From JAIOSF01 sp963677755 (GTDB lineage: Bacteria; Campylobacterota; Campylobacteria; Campylobacterales; Arcobacteraceae), in the NCBI GenBank assembly GCA_963677755.1, contig OY782506.1:310001-374000 (forward strand): 64,000 nucleotides of DNA, read 5' to 3'. The notes below the pieces were generated by a model. The model made no database searches. It was not told where the DNA came from and worked only from the letters and a program-made list of their open reading frames with translations. The translations under genes and the position numbers were made by a program. Below are positions 1 through 8,373 of this stretch, one piece after another. The first letter of the stretch is position 1. Each line of letters begins with the position of its first letter.

Positions 1-70
1 TTTTATTTACCTCTAAATCACTCTCTAACTTTCTAAGACTAGGTCCTGTTTTAATGTTTGGTGCTGTCAT
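1..70 (-). CDS. Partial unknown protein, N-terminus only
   Basis: Only the first 23 codons are inside the window; the gene runs off the left edge. It begins with ATG preceded by a good ribosome site (AAGGA, 6 bases before the ATG) and a near-consensus promoter, so the start is credible. The visible residues (MTAPNIKTGPSLRKLESDLE, then VNK) are too few to assign a family. Because an operator overlaps its promoter, an autoregulated transcription factor is possible, but this is inference only. Confidence 0.6.
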   Translation of the reverse strand, partial: MTAPNIKTGPSLRKLESDLEVNK

Positions 71-97
71 ATTTTTCCTTGTGTTGATTTGTAGATA

Positions 98-128
98 GAA
101 GTGTACCAATTATTGGAACAAAAGTCAA
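98..128 (-). promoter_or_regulatory. Sigma-70 promoter with operator in its spacer
   Basis: Read on the minus strand, TTGACT (123-128) and TACACT (100-105) are separated by exactly 17 bases and lie upstream of the leftward partial gene. The spacer holds a second, imperfect copy of the palindrome found at 141-167: the right arm ATTGGAACAAAAG (112-124) is identical and the left arm keeps TGTxCCAAT. A protein bound here would cover the promoter, so repression is the simplest reading. Confidence 0.65.
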
Positions 129-140
129 GATATTATTAAA

Positions 141-167
141 CTTTTGTTCCAATTATTGGAACAAAAG
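141..167. promoter_or_regulatory. Perfect 27-bp palindromic operator
   Basis: Arms CTTTTGTTCCAAT (141-153) and ATTGGAACAAAAG (155-167) are exact reverse complements around a single central T. It lies just upstream of the -35-like element of the rightward gene, and its centre is 43 bp (about four helical turns) from that of the related site at 98-124. Two same-face copies in a divergent intergenic region are typical of a dimeric repressor or activator. The cognate regulator is not identified. Confidence 0.75.
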
Positions 168-194
168 TTGATAAAAGGGTAACTTTTGTATAAT
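168..194 (+). promoter_or_regulatory. Candidate promoter for the UDG-like/lipoprotein operon
   Basis: TTGATA (168-173) and a consensus TATAAT (189-194) are 15 bases apart, which is short, so the -10 is more certain than the -35. The element directly abuts the palindrome at 141-167. The ribosome site GAGG (200-203) and the ATG at 209 follow closely. Confidence 0.45.
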
Positions 195-208
195 TCATCG
201 AGGTATTG

Positions 209-844
209 ATGTTCAAAAAAAATATATTAAACCATTTAAATTTACAAAAAAGTTTTGGAATTGAATATAGTGAGCCTATAACATTTGATAAATACTTTAT
301 CAGTAGTACTAAGTTACCCTCTAAAATAGAAGATTTAAATGAGTATATTGAACACTGTAATTTATGTGAATTATCTAAACAAACTCAAAATAAAATGTTG
401 GGATATGGTAATAAAAACAGTGAACTTTATATAGTTGGTCTCTCTTGTAATTTTCAAAATAATGAAATTATAAATATAATATCAATTGTGTTAGAAAAGG
501 TATTAGGATTAAATATAAATGACATATATTTAACAAATTTAATAAAATGTCCGGTTCTATTAAAAAATAACATAAATAAAGAAAATATTAATTTATGTAA
601 AGAATATTTTATAAAACAAATAGATATAATGCGTCCTAGATATATAATAGCATTAGGCGATGTATCTAACTATCTTTTAGAAAATGAAAATAAAATTTCA
701 TATAAAAATGGAAATTGTTACGATTACAATAATATAAATTTAATACCAATGCTTGATTTGGAATTTGTTTATAAAAATCCATCATATTATGACGAACTTT
801 ATAAAGATTTTGAAAAATTAAAAATATTAATGGGGCAAAAATGA
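209..844 (+). CDS. Uracil-DNA glycosylase-like (family 4-type) protein
   Basis: A 211-residue protein resembling the iron-sulfur uracil-DNA glycosylase (UDG-like) superfamily. Visible signs are an N-terminal HCNLCELS segment like the CxxC that starts family 4 enzymes, a central YLTNLIKCP stretch followed by a spaced Cys, a RPRYIIALGD strand, and a KNPSYY segment where the HPS motif would lie. The usual GExPG active-site loop is not recognisable (IVGLSCN is at that place), so catalytic activity is doubtful. The ATG at 209 is preferred over the TTG at 206 because GAGG is 5 bases upstream. The next gene overlaps by ATGA, so the two are probably co-translated. The operator at 141-167 likely controls both. 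Family assignment is moderate. Confidence 0.6.
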   Translation: MFKKNILNHLNLQKSFGIEYSEPITFDKYFISSTKLPSKIEDLNEYIEHCNLCELSKQTQNKMLGYGNKNSELYIVGLSCNFQNNEIINIISIVLEKVLGLNINDIYLTNLIKCPVLLKNNINKENINLCKEYFIKQIDIMRPRYIIALGDVSNYLLENENKISYKNGNCYDYNNINLIPMLDLEFVYKNPSYYDELYKDFEKLKILMGQK

Positions 845-1932
845 AATATATAATCTTTTTATTTGTATTTATATTTGTAGGGTGTACGCAAAAAACAAAT
901 ACTACAACACCAAATGTAAGTTACAATTCAACTGTTAATATACAGAAAAGTACAACAAGTGAAAGTAGTGTCCTTCCAGTACAGTTATTCGATGATAAAA
1001 CAATAGAAAATAATACAATTGCAATAATATATCCTTCTGTAAATATTGGAAAATATGCTTTGGAAGCTACAAATAGTATTAATACTTATTTATTGTATAA
1101 AGGAAAGTATTTTTCAGTAGAAACTTATGATATGTTTCTACAAAATAAAAAAAATATAATAAAAACTTTTGAACAAATAAGTGCAAATAATATTACAAAA
1201 GTCATTGCTATGATTACAAAAGAGCAATTGGAGTATTTAAATAGTGTACCAAATATTGATAAAATTAATATATACTTACCACTGATTAATAAATCTGAAG
1301 TAAACAATAGTGAGCAATTAAATAATTTACACCTAACATTTGGTGGAATTAGTTATGAAGAACAATTTAAACGACTTTTTGAGTACTCTAATCAACATAA
1401 GTTAGTTGAACTCTATGATAATACACAAATAGGAAGCTTTTTGCATAGTTTTTTAAAGTCACAGAAAGTTGTGTATACAAAAGTCATTGATGATAATAAT
1501 GGAAGATATAAATATTTTCTAAAAAACAATAAACATATAAATAATTCTAGTATAGTTTTAAACACGCCAATAGTTAAAAGTTCTATATTATTGTCTTCTA
1601 TTACTGCAGAAGAATTAACACCAGCTATGATTCTGTCAACTCAATTAAATTATACCCCATTAATTTTTTCATTAACTCAAAAAATAGATAGAAGAAAACT
1701 TATTGTTGCTAACTCAATTGGAAAAATTCCAATTGAGTTAATAGAATACAATGATATATTAGGGAATAGCATCTCTTACAATTGGGTAAATTATTCAGCT
1801 ATTATTGGAGCAGAATTATTAACTTCAAGTAATATAGATTTTTTTGATGATTTGAAAATAGTAGATAAACAAGTAATCTATCCCGTAAATCTTTATGAGG
1901 TTAAAGATCACTCTTTTAGCCTCATAAAATAG
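841..1932 (+). CDS. Putative periplasmic lipoprotein, LpoA/binding-protein-like
   Basis: A 363-residue protein with a hydrophobic leader ending in a lipobox (FVGC, Cys15), so it should be exported and lipidated. A Thr/Ser/Asn-rich linker follows, then an alternating beta/alpha region starting with NTIAIIYPS that resembles a periplasmic binding-protein or LpoA-like fold, with repeated short strands such as KVIAMITKEQ and IVLNTPIV. I cannot name a ligand or partner. It overlaps the upstream UDG-like gene by four bases (ATGA) and ends directly against the convergent serB stop. Base composition is as AT-rich as its neighbours. An LpoA-like activator of a penicillin-binding protein is possible, but the sequence alone does not prove it. 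Confidence 0.6.
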   Translation: MKYIIFLFVFIFVGCTQKTNTTTPNVSYNSTVNIQKSTTSESSVLPVQLFDDKTIENNTIAIIYPSVNIGKYALEATNSINTYLLYKGKYFSVETYDMFLQNKKNIIKTFEQISANNITKVIAMITKEQLEYLNSVPNIDKINIYLPLINKSEVNNSEQLNNLHLTFGGISYEEQFKRLFEYSNQHKLVELYDNTQIGSFLHSFLKSQKVVYTKVIDDNNGRYKYFLKNNKHINNSSIVLNTPIVKSSILLSSITAEELTPAMILSTQLNYTPLIFSLTQKIDRRKLIVANSIGKIPIELIEYNDILGNSISYNWVNYSAIIGAELLTSSNIDFFDDLKIVDKQVIYPVNLYEVKDHSFSLIK

Positions 1933-2553
1933 TTATATGTGAGTTAAAATTTGTGTTAAATCTTTTGTATCAATAATAATATTAGCTTCTTTTTTTAAGA
2001 TCTCTTTAGCACAAAAAGCAACTCTTGTATCCGCAAATTTAAACATACTTCTGTCATTTGCTCCATCACCTACAACTAAGGTATTAGTTCTTGAAACATT
2101 TAAAAGTCTTTGAATTCTTTGTATCATTTCACCTTTACTATAATCAAACATCATCTCTCCACCAACTAAACCAGTAAGAAGCCCATCTTTGTGATGTAAA
2201 ATATTTGAAAAATCAGCATCAAGTCCTAGTTTTTCTTTTGCTGGTTCAGTACCAACTCTAAATCCTCCACTAAAACAAATAACTTTGTAACCATCTTCTT
2301 TGAGTTTTGTAACAGTTTCTAAAGCACCTGGCATTAAAGGAAGTTCCCTCCCTATTTTGATAACTTTATCATTTTCTAAACCTTTTAAAAGTTTTACCCT
2401 TGTAATTAAACTTTCAAAAAAATCAAGTTCGCCTTGCATAGCTTTTTCTGTTATAGTTGCAACTTGTTCTTCTAGTCCTAGTTCTCGTGCAAAAAAATCA
2501 ATTGTTTCCCCGTCCATGAGGGTAGAATCAAAATCAAATACTGCTAATTTCAT
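1933..2553 (-). CDS. serB: Phosphoserine phosphatase
   Basis: Converts O-phosphoserine to serine, the last step of serine synthesis, in the cytoplasm. The 206-residue HAD-superfamily protein has the nucleophile motif DFDST (Asp7 and Asp9), the second motif FSGGF, and the third-motif region VVGDGANDRSM with its metal-binding Asp. It has only the catalytic domain, without an ACT domain, which fits the short SerB of this phylum. It is transcribed away from metF and converges with the upstream lipoprotein gene, with their stops adjacent. The promoter region at 2576-2600 is shared with metF. Confidence 0.92.
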   Translation of the reverse strand: MKLAVFDFDSTLMDGETIDFFARELGLEEQVATITEKAMQGELDFFESLITRVKLLKGLENDKVIKIGRELPLMPGALETVTKLKEDGYKVICFSGGFRVGTEPAKEKLGLDADFSNILHHKDGLLTGLVGGEMMFDYSKGEMIQRIQRLLNVSRTNTLVVGDGANDRSMFKFADTRVAFCAKEILKKEANIIIDTKDLTQILTHI

Positions 2554-2575
2554 ATTTTAAACCTTTATAAATATT

Positions 2576-2600
2576 TCGATATAATAACGGATTATATCGA
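2576..2600. promoter_or_regulatory. Symmetric divergent promoter / inverted repeat
   Basis: Arms TCGATATAAT (2576-2585) and ATTATATCGA (2591-2600) are perfect reverse complements around AACGG. Each arm carries a consensus TATAAT, one facing metF (2580-2585) and one facing serB (2591-2596). The repeat can therefore be read as two overlapping divergent -10 boxes, an operator, or both. Polymerase binding in one direction should exclude the other. Confidence 0.55.
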
Positions 2601-2643
2601 CACTTTCGTTAGAAATTGATTTAGTAAAAAAGGTTAAAGATAA

Positions 2644-3555
2644 ATGTTTGAAACATTGATTGAAAAATTACAAGAAGATAAATATATCACACTAGAAACA
2701 ACACCTTCACATGAACCACACTTTGGTCATATTATAGAAAAAATAAAAGCAACAGGTGTTGATAAAAAAGTTGATGGGTTTAGTGCTACGGATAATCCAT
2801 TGGCTAAATTAAAATATAATGCACTTTTTGCTGCAATGAAAATACAAAATACATTTAATAAACCATGTATTGCAACAATGACAATGAGAGATAGAAATAA
2901 AATAGCACTGCAAAGTGACCTATTAGGTGCAAATGATTTTGATGTAAGAGCTATTTTAGCACTGACTGGAGATCCTGCAAAAATGTCTGATCAGCCACAT
3001 GCAAAAGGGGTATTTGAATCAAATTCAAATATGCTTTTAAAAATTATAAAATCATTTAATTTTGGTATGGATTTTGCAGGGAGACCTTTTAAATTTACAC
3101 CAAAAGAGATATACCCATTTGCAGTAACAAATTCTTATGCAAAAAGTTTTAAATCTTTAGAGAAAAAAATGCATAAAAAGATAAATGAAGGGGCAATTGG
3201 ACTTATATCTCAACCTGTTTACGATATAGAGAATGCTAAACAATTATTAGAAAGTTTTGAGAATGCAAAACAAGATGTGGTTGATGAAAAGAAAAACGCA
3301 CAATTAATTTTTGGAGTTTTCCCTATTACAAAATTAAGAACAGCACTGTTTCTTTCTGCACAAGTTCCAGGTATACATGTTCCTCAAGATTGGATTGATA
3401 AACTAGAAGCTGCTTATAAAATTAGTGAGGAAGAAGAATATAAAATAGGTATGGAATTAAACCGCAAACTTATAAATGATATTCAAAATCTTCATCCAAA
3501 AATACATCTTATGACAGCAAATAAATTTGAATTAGCCAATGAGTTACTAAATTAA
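2644..3555 (+). CDS. metF: Methylenetetrahydrofolate reductase family protein
   Basis: Predicted to reduce 5,10-methylene-THF to 5-methyl-THF with FAD, supplying methyl groups for methionine. The 303-residue protein fits the MetF TIM barrel: an N-terminal ITLETTPSHEP segment in the place of the family's catalytic-Glu strand, DGFSATDNP, a central RAILALTGDP strand for flavin binding, and GAIGLISQPVYD. The N-terminal motif departs from the classical SFEFFPP, so it may belong to a divergent branch; I am surer of the family than of the exact substrate. It starts an operon with ruvX, acpS and a permease, with intergenic gaps of one base or overlaps. Confidence 0.75.
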   Translation: MFETLIEKLQEDKYITLETTPSHEPHFGHIIEKIKATGVDKKVDGFSATDNPLAKLKYNALFAAMKIQNTFNKPCIATMTMRDRNKIALQSDLLGANDFDVRAILALTGDPAKMSDQPHAKGVFESNSNMLLKIIKSFNFGMDFAGRPFKFTPKEIYPFAVTNSYAKSFKSLEKKMHKKINEGAIGLISQPVYDIENAKQLLESFENAKQDVVDEKKNAQLIFGVFPITKLRTALFLSAQVPGIHVPQDWIDKLEAAYKISEEEEYKIGMELNRKLINDIQNLHPKIHLMTANKFELANELLN

Positions 3556-3556
3556 G

Positions 3557-3943
3557 ATGTCAAAAAAATATGCTTCAATAGATATAGGACTAAAAAGAAT
3601 AGGATGTGCTGTTTCTTTGATGTCCAATATTGTTAATCCACAAGAGGCAATCTTACGAAAAAATAGGGAACAAGCAAGTCGTGATGTAGATAAGTTTTTA
3701 AATGATTGGGATATTGATACTTTAGTAGTCGGATATCCAGAGTCAAGTGAAGATATGAAACCTAGAGTAAAACATTTTGTTACTCTTTTAAAATTTGATA
3801 AAGAGATAGTGTTTCAAAATGAAAATTTAAGTTCATTAGAAGCAAAAGAATTAACAAAAGGTGAAATAAAACATAAACGAGATGGAAGAATTGATTCAAT
3901 AGCTGCAAAAATTATATTGGAAAGGTATTTGGCTTCAAAATGA
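3557..3943 (+). CDS. ruvX: Holliday junction resolvase-like RuvX/YqgF
   Basis: A 128-residue RNase H-fold protein of the YqgF/RuvX family, implicated in rRNA maturation and possibly in resolving DNA junctions. Visible motifs are ASIDIGLKRIG (first catalytic Asp), TLVVGYP (second strand), NENLSSLEA (acidic residue) and RDGRIDSIAA (last Asp). It is slightly shorter than the roughly 140 residues typical of E. coli. It begins one base after metF ends, and its stop overlaps the acpS start as ATGA. Confidence 0.85.
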   Translation: MSKKYASIDIGLKRIGCAVSLMSNIVNPQEAILRKNREQASRDVDKFLNDWDIDTLVVGYPESSEDMKPRVKHFVTLLKFDKEIVFQNENLSSLEAKELTKGEIKHKRDGRIDSIAAKIILERYLASK

Positions 3944-4290
3944 TTGGTATTGATATAGTTGTAATCTCTAGAATCGAAAAACTTATAGAAAAATTTGGAG
4001 AGAAAACTCTTAACAGATTTTTAAGTGAAGATGAAAAAACACTTATAAAGTCACCTTCCACAGCAGCTGGATTTTGGGCAGCTAAAGAAGCAGCTAGTAA
4101 AGCAATTGGTACAGGTATTGGTTCATCTTGTGGTTTTCATGATATAAAAATATCAAAAGATAAAAATGGTGCTCCAAAAATAAAATATAAAAAAGAGATA
4201 AGAAAAAAGTTCAAAATTAAAAGTTCCTCATTAAGTATTACCCATGATGGTGGATTTGCTATAGCTGTAGTTGCTTTGGAAAAGAGATGA
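3940..4290 (+). CDS. acpS: Holo-[acyl-carrier-protein] synthase
   Basis: Transfers 4'-phosphopantetheine from CoA to acyl carrier protein. The 116-residue protein has the two family signatures: the N-terminal GIDIVVISRIEK, whose Asp binds Mg2+, and FWAAKEAASKAIGTG with the catalytic Glu/Lys. A C-terminal SSLSITHDGGFAIAVV strand is also typical. The length is normal. It overlaps both neighbours by ATGA junctions, implying coupled translation with ruvX and the downstream permease. Confidence 0.93.
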   Translation: MIGIDIVVISRIEKLIEKFGEKTLNRFLSEDEKTLIKSPSTAAGFWAAKEAASKAIGTGIGSSCGFHDIKISKDKNGAPKIKYKKEIRKKFKIKSSSLSITHDGGFAIAVVALEKR

Positions 4291-5249
4291 TTACAATAAT
4301 TTCAAAAAAATTAATTTATATAGCAGTGATGCTTTTTATTATCTCACTTATCTCATTTATTGCAATTAATTTAGCACCAAATAGTTTTTTTGCATCAGGG
4401 GATCTTAATCCAAATATTACACAAGAATCTATAGAACATCTTAAAGAGATATATGGTTTGGATAAACCTTTGTATGTGCAATTTTTTTCTTGGATTATAA
4501 ACATTACTCGTTTAGATTTTGGAATCTCTTTTAGTAGTGGAATGAATGTTAAAGATGAGATACTCAATAGAATCCCAATAACACTTACTATAAATATTAT
4601 TAGTATGGTAGTGATATTTGTATTGTCTTTATTTTTAGGTATTAAAGCTGCTTTAAATAAAGATACATTATTTGATAAGTTTGTGGGACAGTTATCACTT
4701 TTGAGTTTCTCTCTTCCCTCTTTTTATCTTGCACTTCTATTGGTTTTAATATTTTCAGTTACTTGGGAAATATTGCCAATAGCAGGAGTTCATAGTGGAG
4801 GTTTGATTGAGGGAAGTTTTGAATATTATTGGGATACAGCTTGGCATTTAATATTACCAGTTGGTATTATTATTTTTGGAGGTATTGGAAGTTTAACTTT
4901 ATATATTCGATCTTTAACCCTAGAGATATTAAAAAGTGATTATATATTTTTTGCACATTCTAGAGGATTAAGTTCAAAAGAGATTTTAAAATACTATATA
5001 TTACCAAACCTTTATCCTCCTGTTATAACACTTTTGGGACTAAGTTTGCCAGGTATTATTGGTGGAAGTGTTATATTGGAAACAATATTTTCAATAGATG
5101 GTATGGGATTATTATTTTTTCAATCGGCACTTAGCCATGACTATCCAGTGATTATGGGAATTTTGATTATAGGTGCATTTTTGACACTACTAGGAAATAT
5201 AATAGCTGACTTAGTCTTACTAAAACTTAATCCTAGTATGAAAATGTAA
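4287..5249 (+). CDS. ABC transporter permease, DppB/OppB type
   Basis: A 320-residue inner-membrane protein with about six transmembrane segments. The N-terminal helix and periplasmic region (LKEIYGLDKPLYVQF, LDFGISFSSG) and the RIPITLTINI start of the core domain are characteristic of DppB-like peptide or nickel importers. The cytoplasmic EAA-type loop is seen around YIFFAHSRGLSSKEIL. No partner permease, ATPase or binding protein is adjacent; the operon ends here against a convergent gene. It must therefore work with subunits encoded elsewhere or be a relic. The substrate cannot be told from the sequence. Confidence 0.8.
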   Translation: MITIISKKLIYIAVMLFIISLISFIAINLAPNSFFASGDLNPNITQESIEHLKEIYGLDKPLYVQFFSWIINITRLDFGISFSSGMNVKDEILNRIPITLTINIISMVVIFVLSLFLGIKAALNKDTLFDKFVGQLSLLSFSLPSFYLALLLVLIFSVTWEILPIAGVHSGGLIEGSFEYYWDTAWHLILPVGIIIFGGIGSLTLYIRSLTLEILKSDYIFFAHSRGLSSKEILKYYILPNLYPPVITLLGLSLPGIIGGSVILETIFSIDGMGLLFFQSALSHDYPVIMGILIIGAFLTLLGNIIADLVLLKLNPSMKM

Positions 5250-5253
5250 AAAA

Positions 5254-6513
5254 TTATTTTATATTGATTGCAACTTGATTTCGACCATTATTCTTACAGT
5301 AGTATAAGCCATTGTCCGCAATTTTTATCATCTTCTCCAAATCATCTTCAAAATTATAACAAATTCCGATAGAAGTTGTGTATTGGATTTTTAGATCCCC
5401 TATACTCATGATATTTTCTTCGAAAGCTTTTCGTATATTTTCAAAAAGTTCTTCTATCTCTTCTAAAGTAATATCCTGTAATAAAACACAAAATTCTTCT
5501 CCTCCAAATCGTGCGATAAGATCAGTTTTTCGCAAATTCTTATTCAATATGTTGGCAACTTCACAAATAGCTATATCACCAACATCATGGCCATAAGTAT
5601 CATTAATAGATTTGAATTTATCTATGTCAAACATTGCTACAGCGATATTTTTTTTCTCATTTTTAGATTTTTGAAAAATACTTTCACCTTTTTCAAAAAA
5701 GTATCTTCTATTATATGAACCTGTCATAAAATCTTTATTAGCCATATCTCTTGTTTGTTCAAATAATTCTAATGTTTCTAGATTTGAATTTACTCTTGTT
5801 ATAACTTCTATGGGGCTGTAAGGTTTATTGAGAAAATCATTCGCACCTATTTTTATAAATTTTGTTGAGATATCTGGTGTGTCATTTGCACTAAGTACAA
5901 TTATACCTAAAGTATCTTTTTGATATTTTTCTCTTATTTTTAGAGTTAGTTCCATTCCATCCATTTGATCCATATTAAAATCTGTTAAAATTAAAGAAAT
6001 TTTTTTGTCATCTTTATTTAAAATATCTAAAGCTTCAACACCATTTCTAGCGGTTATGACATTGAGTTTTATTTTTTCTAATATATCTTTTAAGATTGAA
6101 CGTTGCACCGAGGAATCATCCACAATAAGGACATTAGTCTCATAATTAAAAAGAACTCTTTTTATAGAATTAATAGCGTATTTGATACTGTTTACACCAT
6201 CTTTAGTAATATATTCTAAAATATCTTTTTCTAAAATATCTTTTCTTATATTACTAATATTTATACCACTTAAGACAATCGTTGGTATTTTCTTTTTGAT
6301 TGAGTAATCAACAAGTTCTCCGTCTTTTACATCTGGTAGATTTAAGTCTAAGATTGCAATGTCAATTTGGAGTTCATTATTTAAAATATGCTTTAATGCA
6401 TCTTTATAGCTTTTAGCAACTAGAATATTAATATTCTTAATTTGTTCAATAAGTCGTTGTTGGAGCATGAACACTATTATTGGATCATCATCTACAAGTA
6501 ATATATTTCTCAA
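5254..6513 (-). CDS. Dual-receiver diguanylate cyclase (REC-REC-GGDEF)
   Basis: A PleD-like 419-residue response regulator that should make cyclic-di-GMP when phosphorylated. The first receiver (about 1-120) has Asp56 and Lys104. The second (about 126-245) has an acidic pair, phospho-Asp178 in LTDFNMDQMDG, and Lys230. The GGDEF domain (about 255-419) keeps FDIDKFKSIND and an intact GGEEF at 337-341. RKTD at 328-331 lies five residues before it, matching the RxxD product-inhibition site. It is last in the energy-taxis operon, 16 bases after the PAS gene, and resembles the protein at 8374-9621 in architecture. It probably converts chemosensory or kinase input into c-di-GMP; the kinase is unknown. 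Confidence 0.9.
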   Translation of the reverse strand: MRNILLVDDDPIIVFMLQQRLIEQIKNINILVAKSYKDALKHILNNELQIDIAILDLNLPDVKDGELVDYSIKKKIPTIVLSGINISNIRKDILEKDILEYITKDGVNSIKYAINSIKRVLFNYETNVLIVDDSSVQRSILKDILEKIKLNVITARNGVEALDILNKDDKKISLILTDFNMDQMDGMELTLKIREKYQKDTLGIIVLSANDTPDISTKFIKIGANDFLNKPYSPIEVITRVNSNLETLELFEQTRDMANKDFMTGSYNRRYFFEKGESIFQKSKNEKKNIAVAMFDIDKFKSINDTYGHDVGDIAICEVANILNKNLRKTDLIARFGGEEFCVLLQDITLEEIEELFENIRKAFEENIMSIGDLKIQYTTSIGICYNFEDDLEKMIKIADNGLYYCKNNGRNQVAINIK

Positions 6514-6529
6514 AAGAAACCTTTTCTAA

Positions 6530-6922
6530 CTATTCGTTAGCTTTCCATTGCTTGTATAAAGCTTCATGTTCTGCAATCTCTTCACGACTAGGTTTTCTTC
6601 TACAAGATAAGTAACCTTTACTTCCATCACAACTTTCAAATGGAAACACGGTAGCAAATACCCAATAGTATCCTCCATCTTGTGTGGCATTCTTTACATA
6701 TCCTGTCCATACATTTCCAGATTTTACTGTATCCCACAGTGATTTAAATGCAGCTTTTGGCATATCTTTATGTCTTACCATATTATGTGGTTTATCTATT
6801 AGTTCTTCTAGAGTATATCCTGCTATCTTACAAAAGTCATCATTTGCAAATTTGATTATCCCTTTCTCATCTGTTTCACTTACAAGGAATGCAAAATCAT
6901 CTAATACTGTTTCTCCTGCCAT
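6530..6922 (-). CDS. Aer/CetB-like PAS energy-taxis sensor
   Basis: A 130-residue stand-alone PAS protein. It closely follows the FAD-binding PAS of Aer: ANDDFCKIAGYTLEEL, then PHNMVRHKDMP, then GYVKNATQDGGYYWV. In Campylobacter jejuni the homologous CetB senses redox or energy state and signals through the transducer CetA. Here the gene sits 12 bases after an MCP gene with almost no periplasmic loop, the same split arrangement. There is no membrane segment, so the protein should dock on the cytoplasmic side. FAD binding is inferred from the motif match. Confidence 0.85.
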   Translation of the reverse strand: MAGETVLDDFAFLVSETDEKGIIKFANDDFCKIAGYTLEELIDKPHNMVRHKDMPKAAFKSLWDTVKSGNVWTGYVKNATQDGGYYWVFATVFPFESCDGSKGYLSCRRKPSREEIAEHEALYKQWKANE

Positions 6923-6934
6923 CTTTATCCCTTT

Positions 6935-8335
6935 TTAGTTAAATTTCTTTGTTGAGGCATCTGATACTAAATCATTTGCCATTTTACTTACATCTTGTGC
7001 TATTGAAGCTACTGAGTTAGCTTCATGTGCATTTTCTTGTGTTACTCTATCTAACATTGTTACTGCATCATTTATTTGTTCAATTCCTGTCATCTGTTCT
7101 TTACTTGCACTAGATACATCTTCTATTAATTGAATTGTTTGATTAAAGTTCTCATTTAATGATTCATATCCATGAATCATATCATCACTTACTTTTTTAC
7201 CTTCATTTGCTTTTATACTTGCATTTTCTACAAGAGCTTTAATCTCATTTGCTGCATCTGCACTTCTTGAAGCTAAGTTTCTAACCTCTTGAGCAACTAC
7301 TGCGAACCCTTTTCCTGCTTCCCCTGCTGTTGCTGCTTCTACAGCTGCATTTAAAGAAAGTATATTTGTTTGGAATGCTATTTGGTCTATTACTGTTATC
7401 GCTTCATTGATTGCTGTTACTTGTGAGTTTATCTCATCCATTGAAGTTGATGTTTTAGAAGCTAAGTTCATACCATTTGAAACTTCTGTTTTTACTTTTG
7501 AACCTAATTCTGACATTTTAGAAGCATTATTAGCATTGTTTCTTGTAATACTTGTTATCTCTTCTACTGCTGCTGCTGTTTCTTCTAAAGAGGCTGCTTG
7601 TTGGTTTGCTTTATTTGCTAAGTTATTTACACTCTCTGTCATTGTTGAAGAGTTTGATTGAAGGTGTTGTCCGTTTGAGAGGTTTTGTTTTGCACTATTT
7701 GAAAGTGAGTGCCCTAGAGTATTTACACTTTGCATAACAGAAAGCATATCCCCTTTTATTTTTGGATGAATATGTACTGTACTTTTAAAGTCATCATTTG
7801 CATAATGTTCAAGATTGTTTTTTAATTCTTTCATATTTGATTCAGATATATTGAGAGTATGATTAAGTGTTTCTCTTAATGCTTCAATCATAAAATTATG
7901 TGATTTCGCATGAATTCTACATTGAAATATACCTTGAGACATTTTATCTAATGTAAGGACTATCTCTCCTAGTACTTTCATGTCTTCTTTTCTCATTGTA
8001 TCAAATTGATCAACATAGCTATTTAATTCAGTTAAAATCATACCTATTTCATCATCTTTCATATATTGGGCTTTATTGATTTTATTTACTTTCATAAACG
8101 CAAAGTCCATAATGTCATCCATATATTTTTTAAATCTATCAATTCCTCCAACAATTCTACGCATTGCTGCATAACTCGTATAAAAAATTATAACAGCAAA
8201 AATTAGATTTACTATTATGAGTGCAGTAATTTTTGATTCTGTCAAAATTGCAATTGTTGTAATTGTTGCAAAACCAATTTGTGCTAAAATCATGTTGATA
8301 AATATTTTATTTTTTGTAGAAATATTTTTAAACAT
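6935..8335 (-). CDS. Methyl-accepting chemotaxis protein, CetA-like
   Basis: A 466-residue transducer. Two adjacent membrane helices (about 10-30 and 38-58) leave only a few periplasmic residues, so it has no external ligand domain. A linker and HAMP-like region follow, then a long coiled-coil signalling domain with the hairpin-tip sequence AFQTNILSLNAAVEAATAGE and GKGFAVVAQEVRNLA, which contacts CheA/CheW. Lack of a sensor domain plus the adjacent Aer-like PAS gene indicates a CetA-type energy-taxis transducer. It lies mid-operon between the REC-REC proteins. The tip has EAATAGEAG, where EAARAGEAG is usual, a mild change. Confidence 0.87.
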   Translation of the reverse strand: MFKNISTKNKIFINMILAQIGFATITTIAILTESKITALIIVNLIFAVIIFYTSYAAMRRIVGGIDRFKKYMDDIMDFAFMKVNKINKAQYMKDDEIGMILTELNSYVDQFDTMRKEDMKVLGEIVLTLDKMSQGIFQCRIHAKSHNFMIEALRETLNHTLNISESNMKELKNNLEHYANDDFKSTVHIHPKIKGDMLSVMQSVNTLGHSLSNSAKQNLSNGQHLQSNSSTMTESVNNLANKANQQAASLEETAAAVEEITSITRNNANNASKMSELGSKVKTEVSNGMNLASKTSTSMDEINSQVTAINEAITVIDQIAFQTNILSLNAAVEAATAGEAGKGFAVVAQEVRNLASRSADAANEIKALVENASIKANEGKKVSDDMIHGYESLNENFNQTIQLIEDVSSASKEQMTGIEQINDAVTMLDRVTQENAHEANSVASIAQDVSKMANDLVSDASTKKFN

Positions 8336-8373
8336 ATATTGTCCTTTTTTTTGATGTATTATTGTATCAAAAG

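Noticed and set aside
7407..7737. Open frames opposite the MCP gene
   Set aside because: Low-complexity shadows of the conserved MCP coding strand, with no ribosome site or family match.
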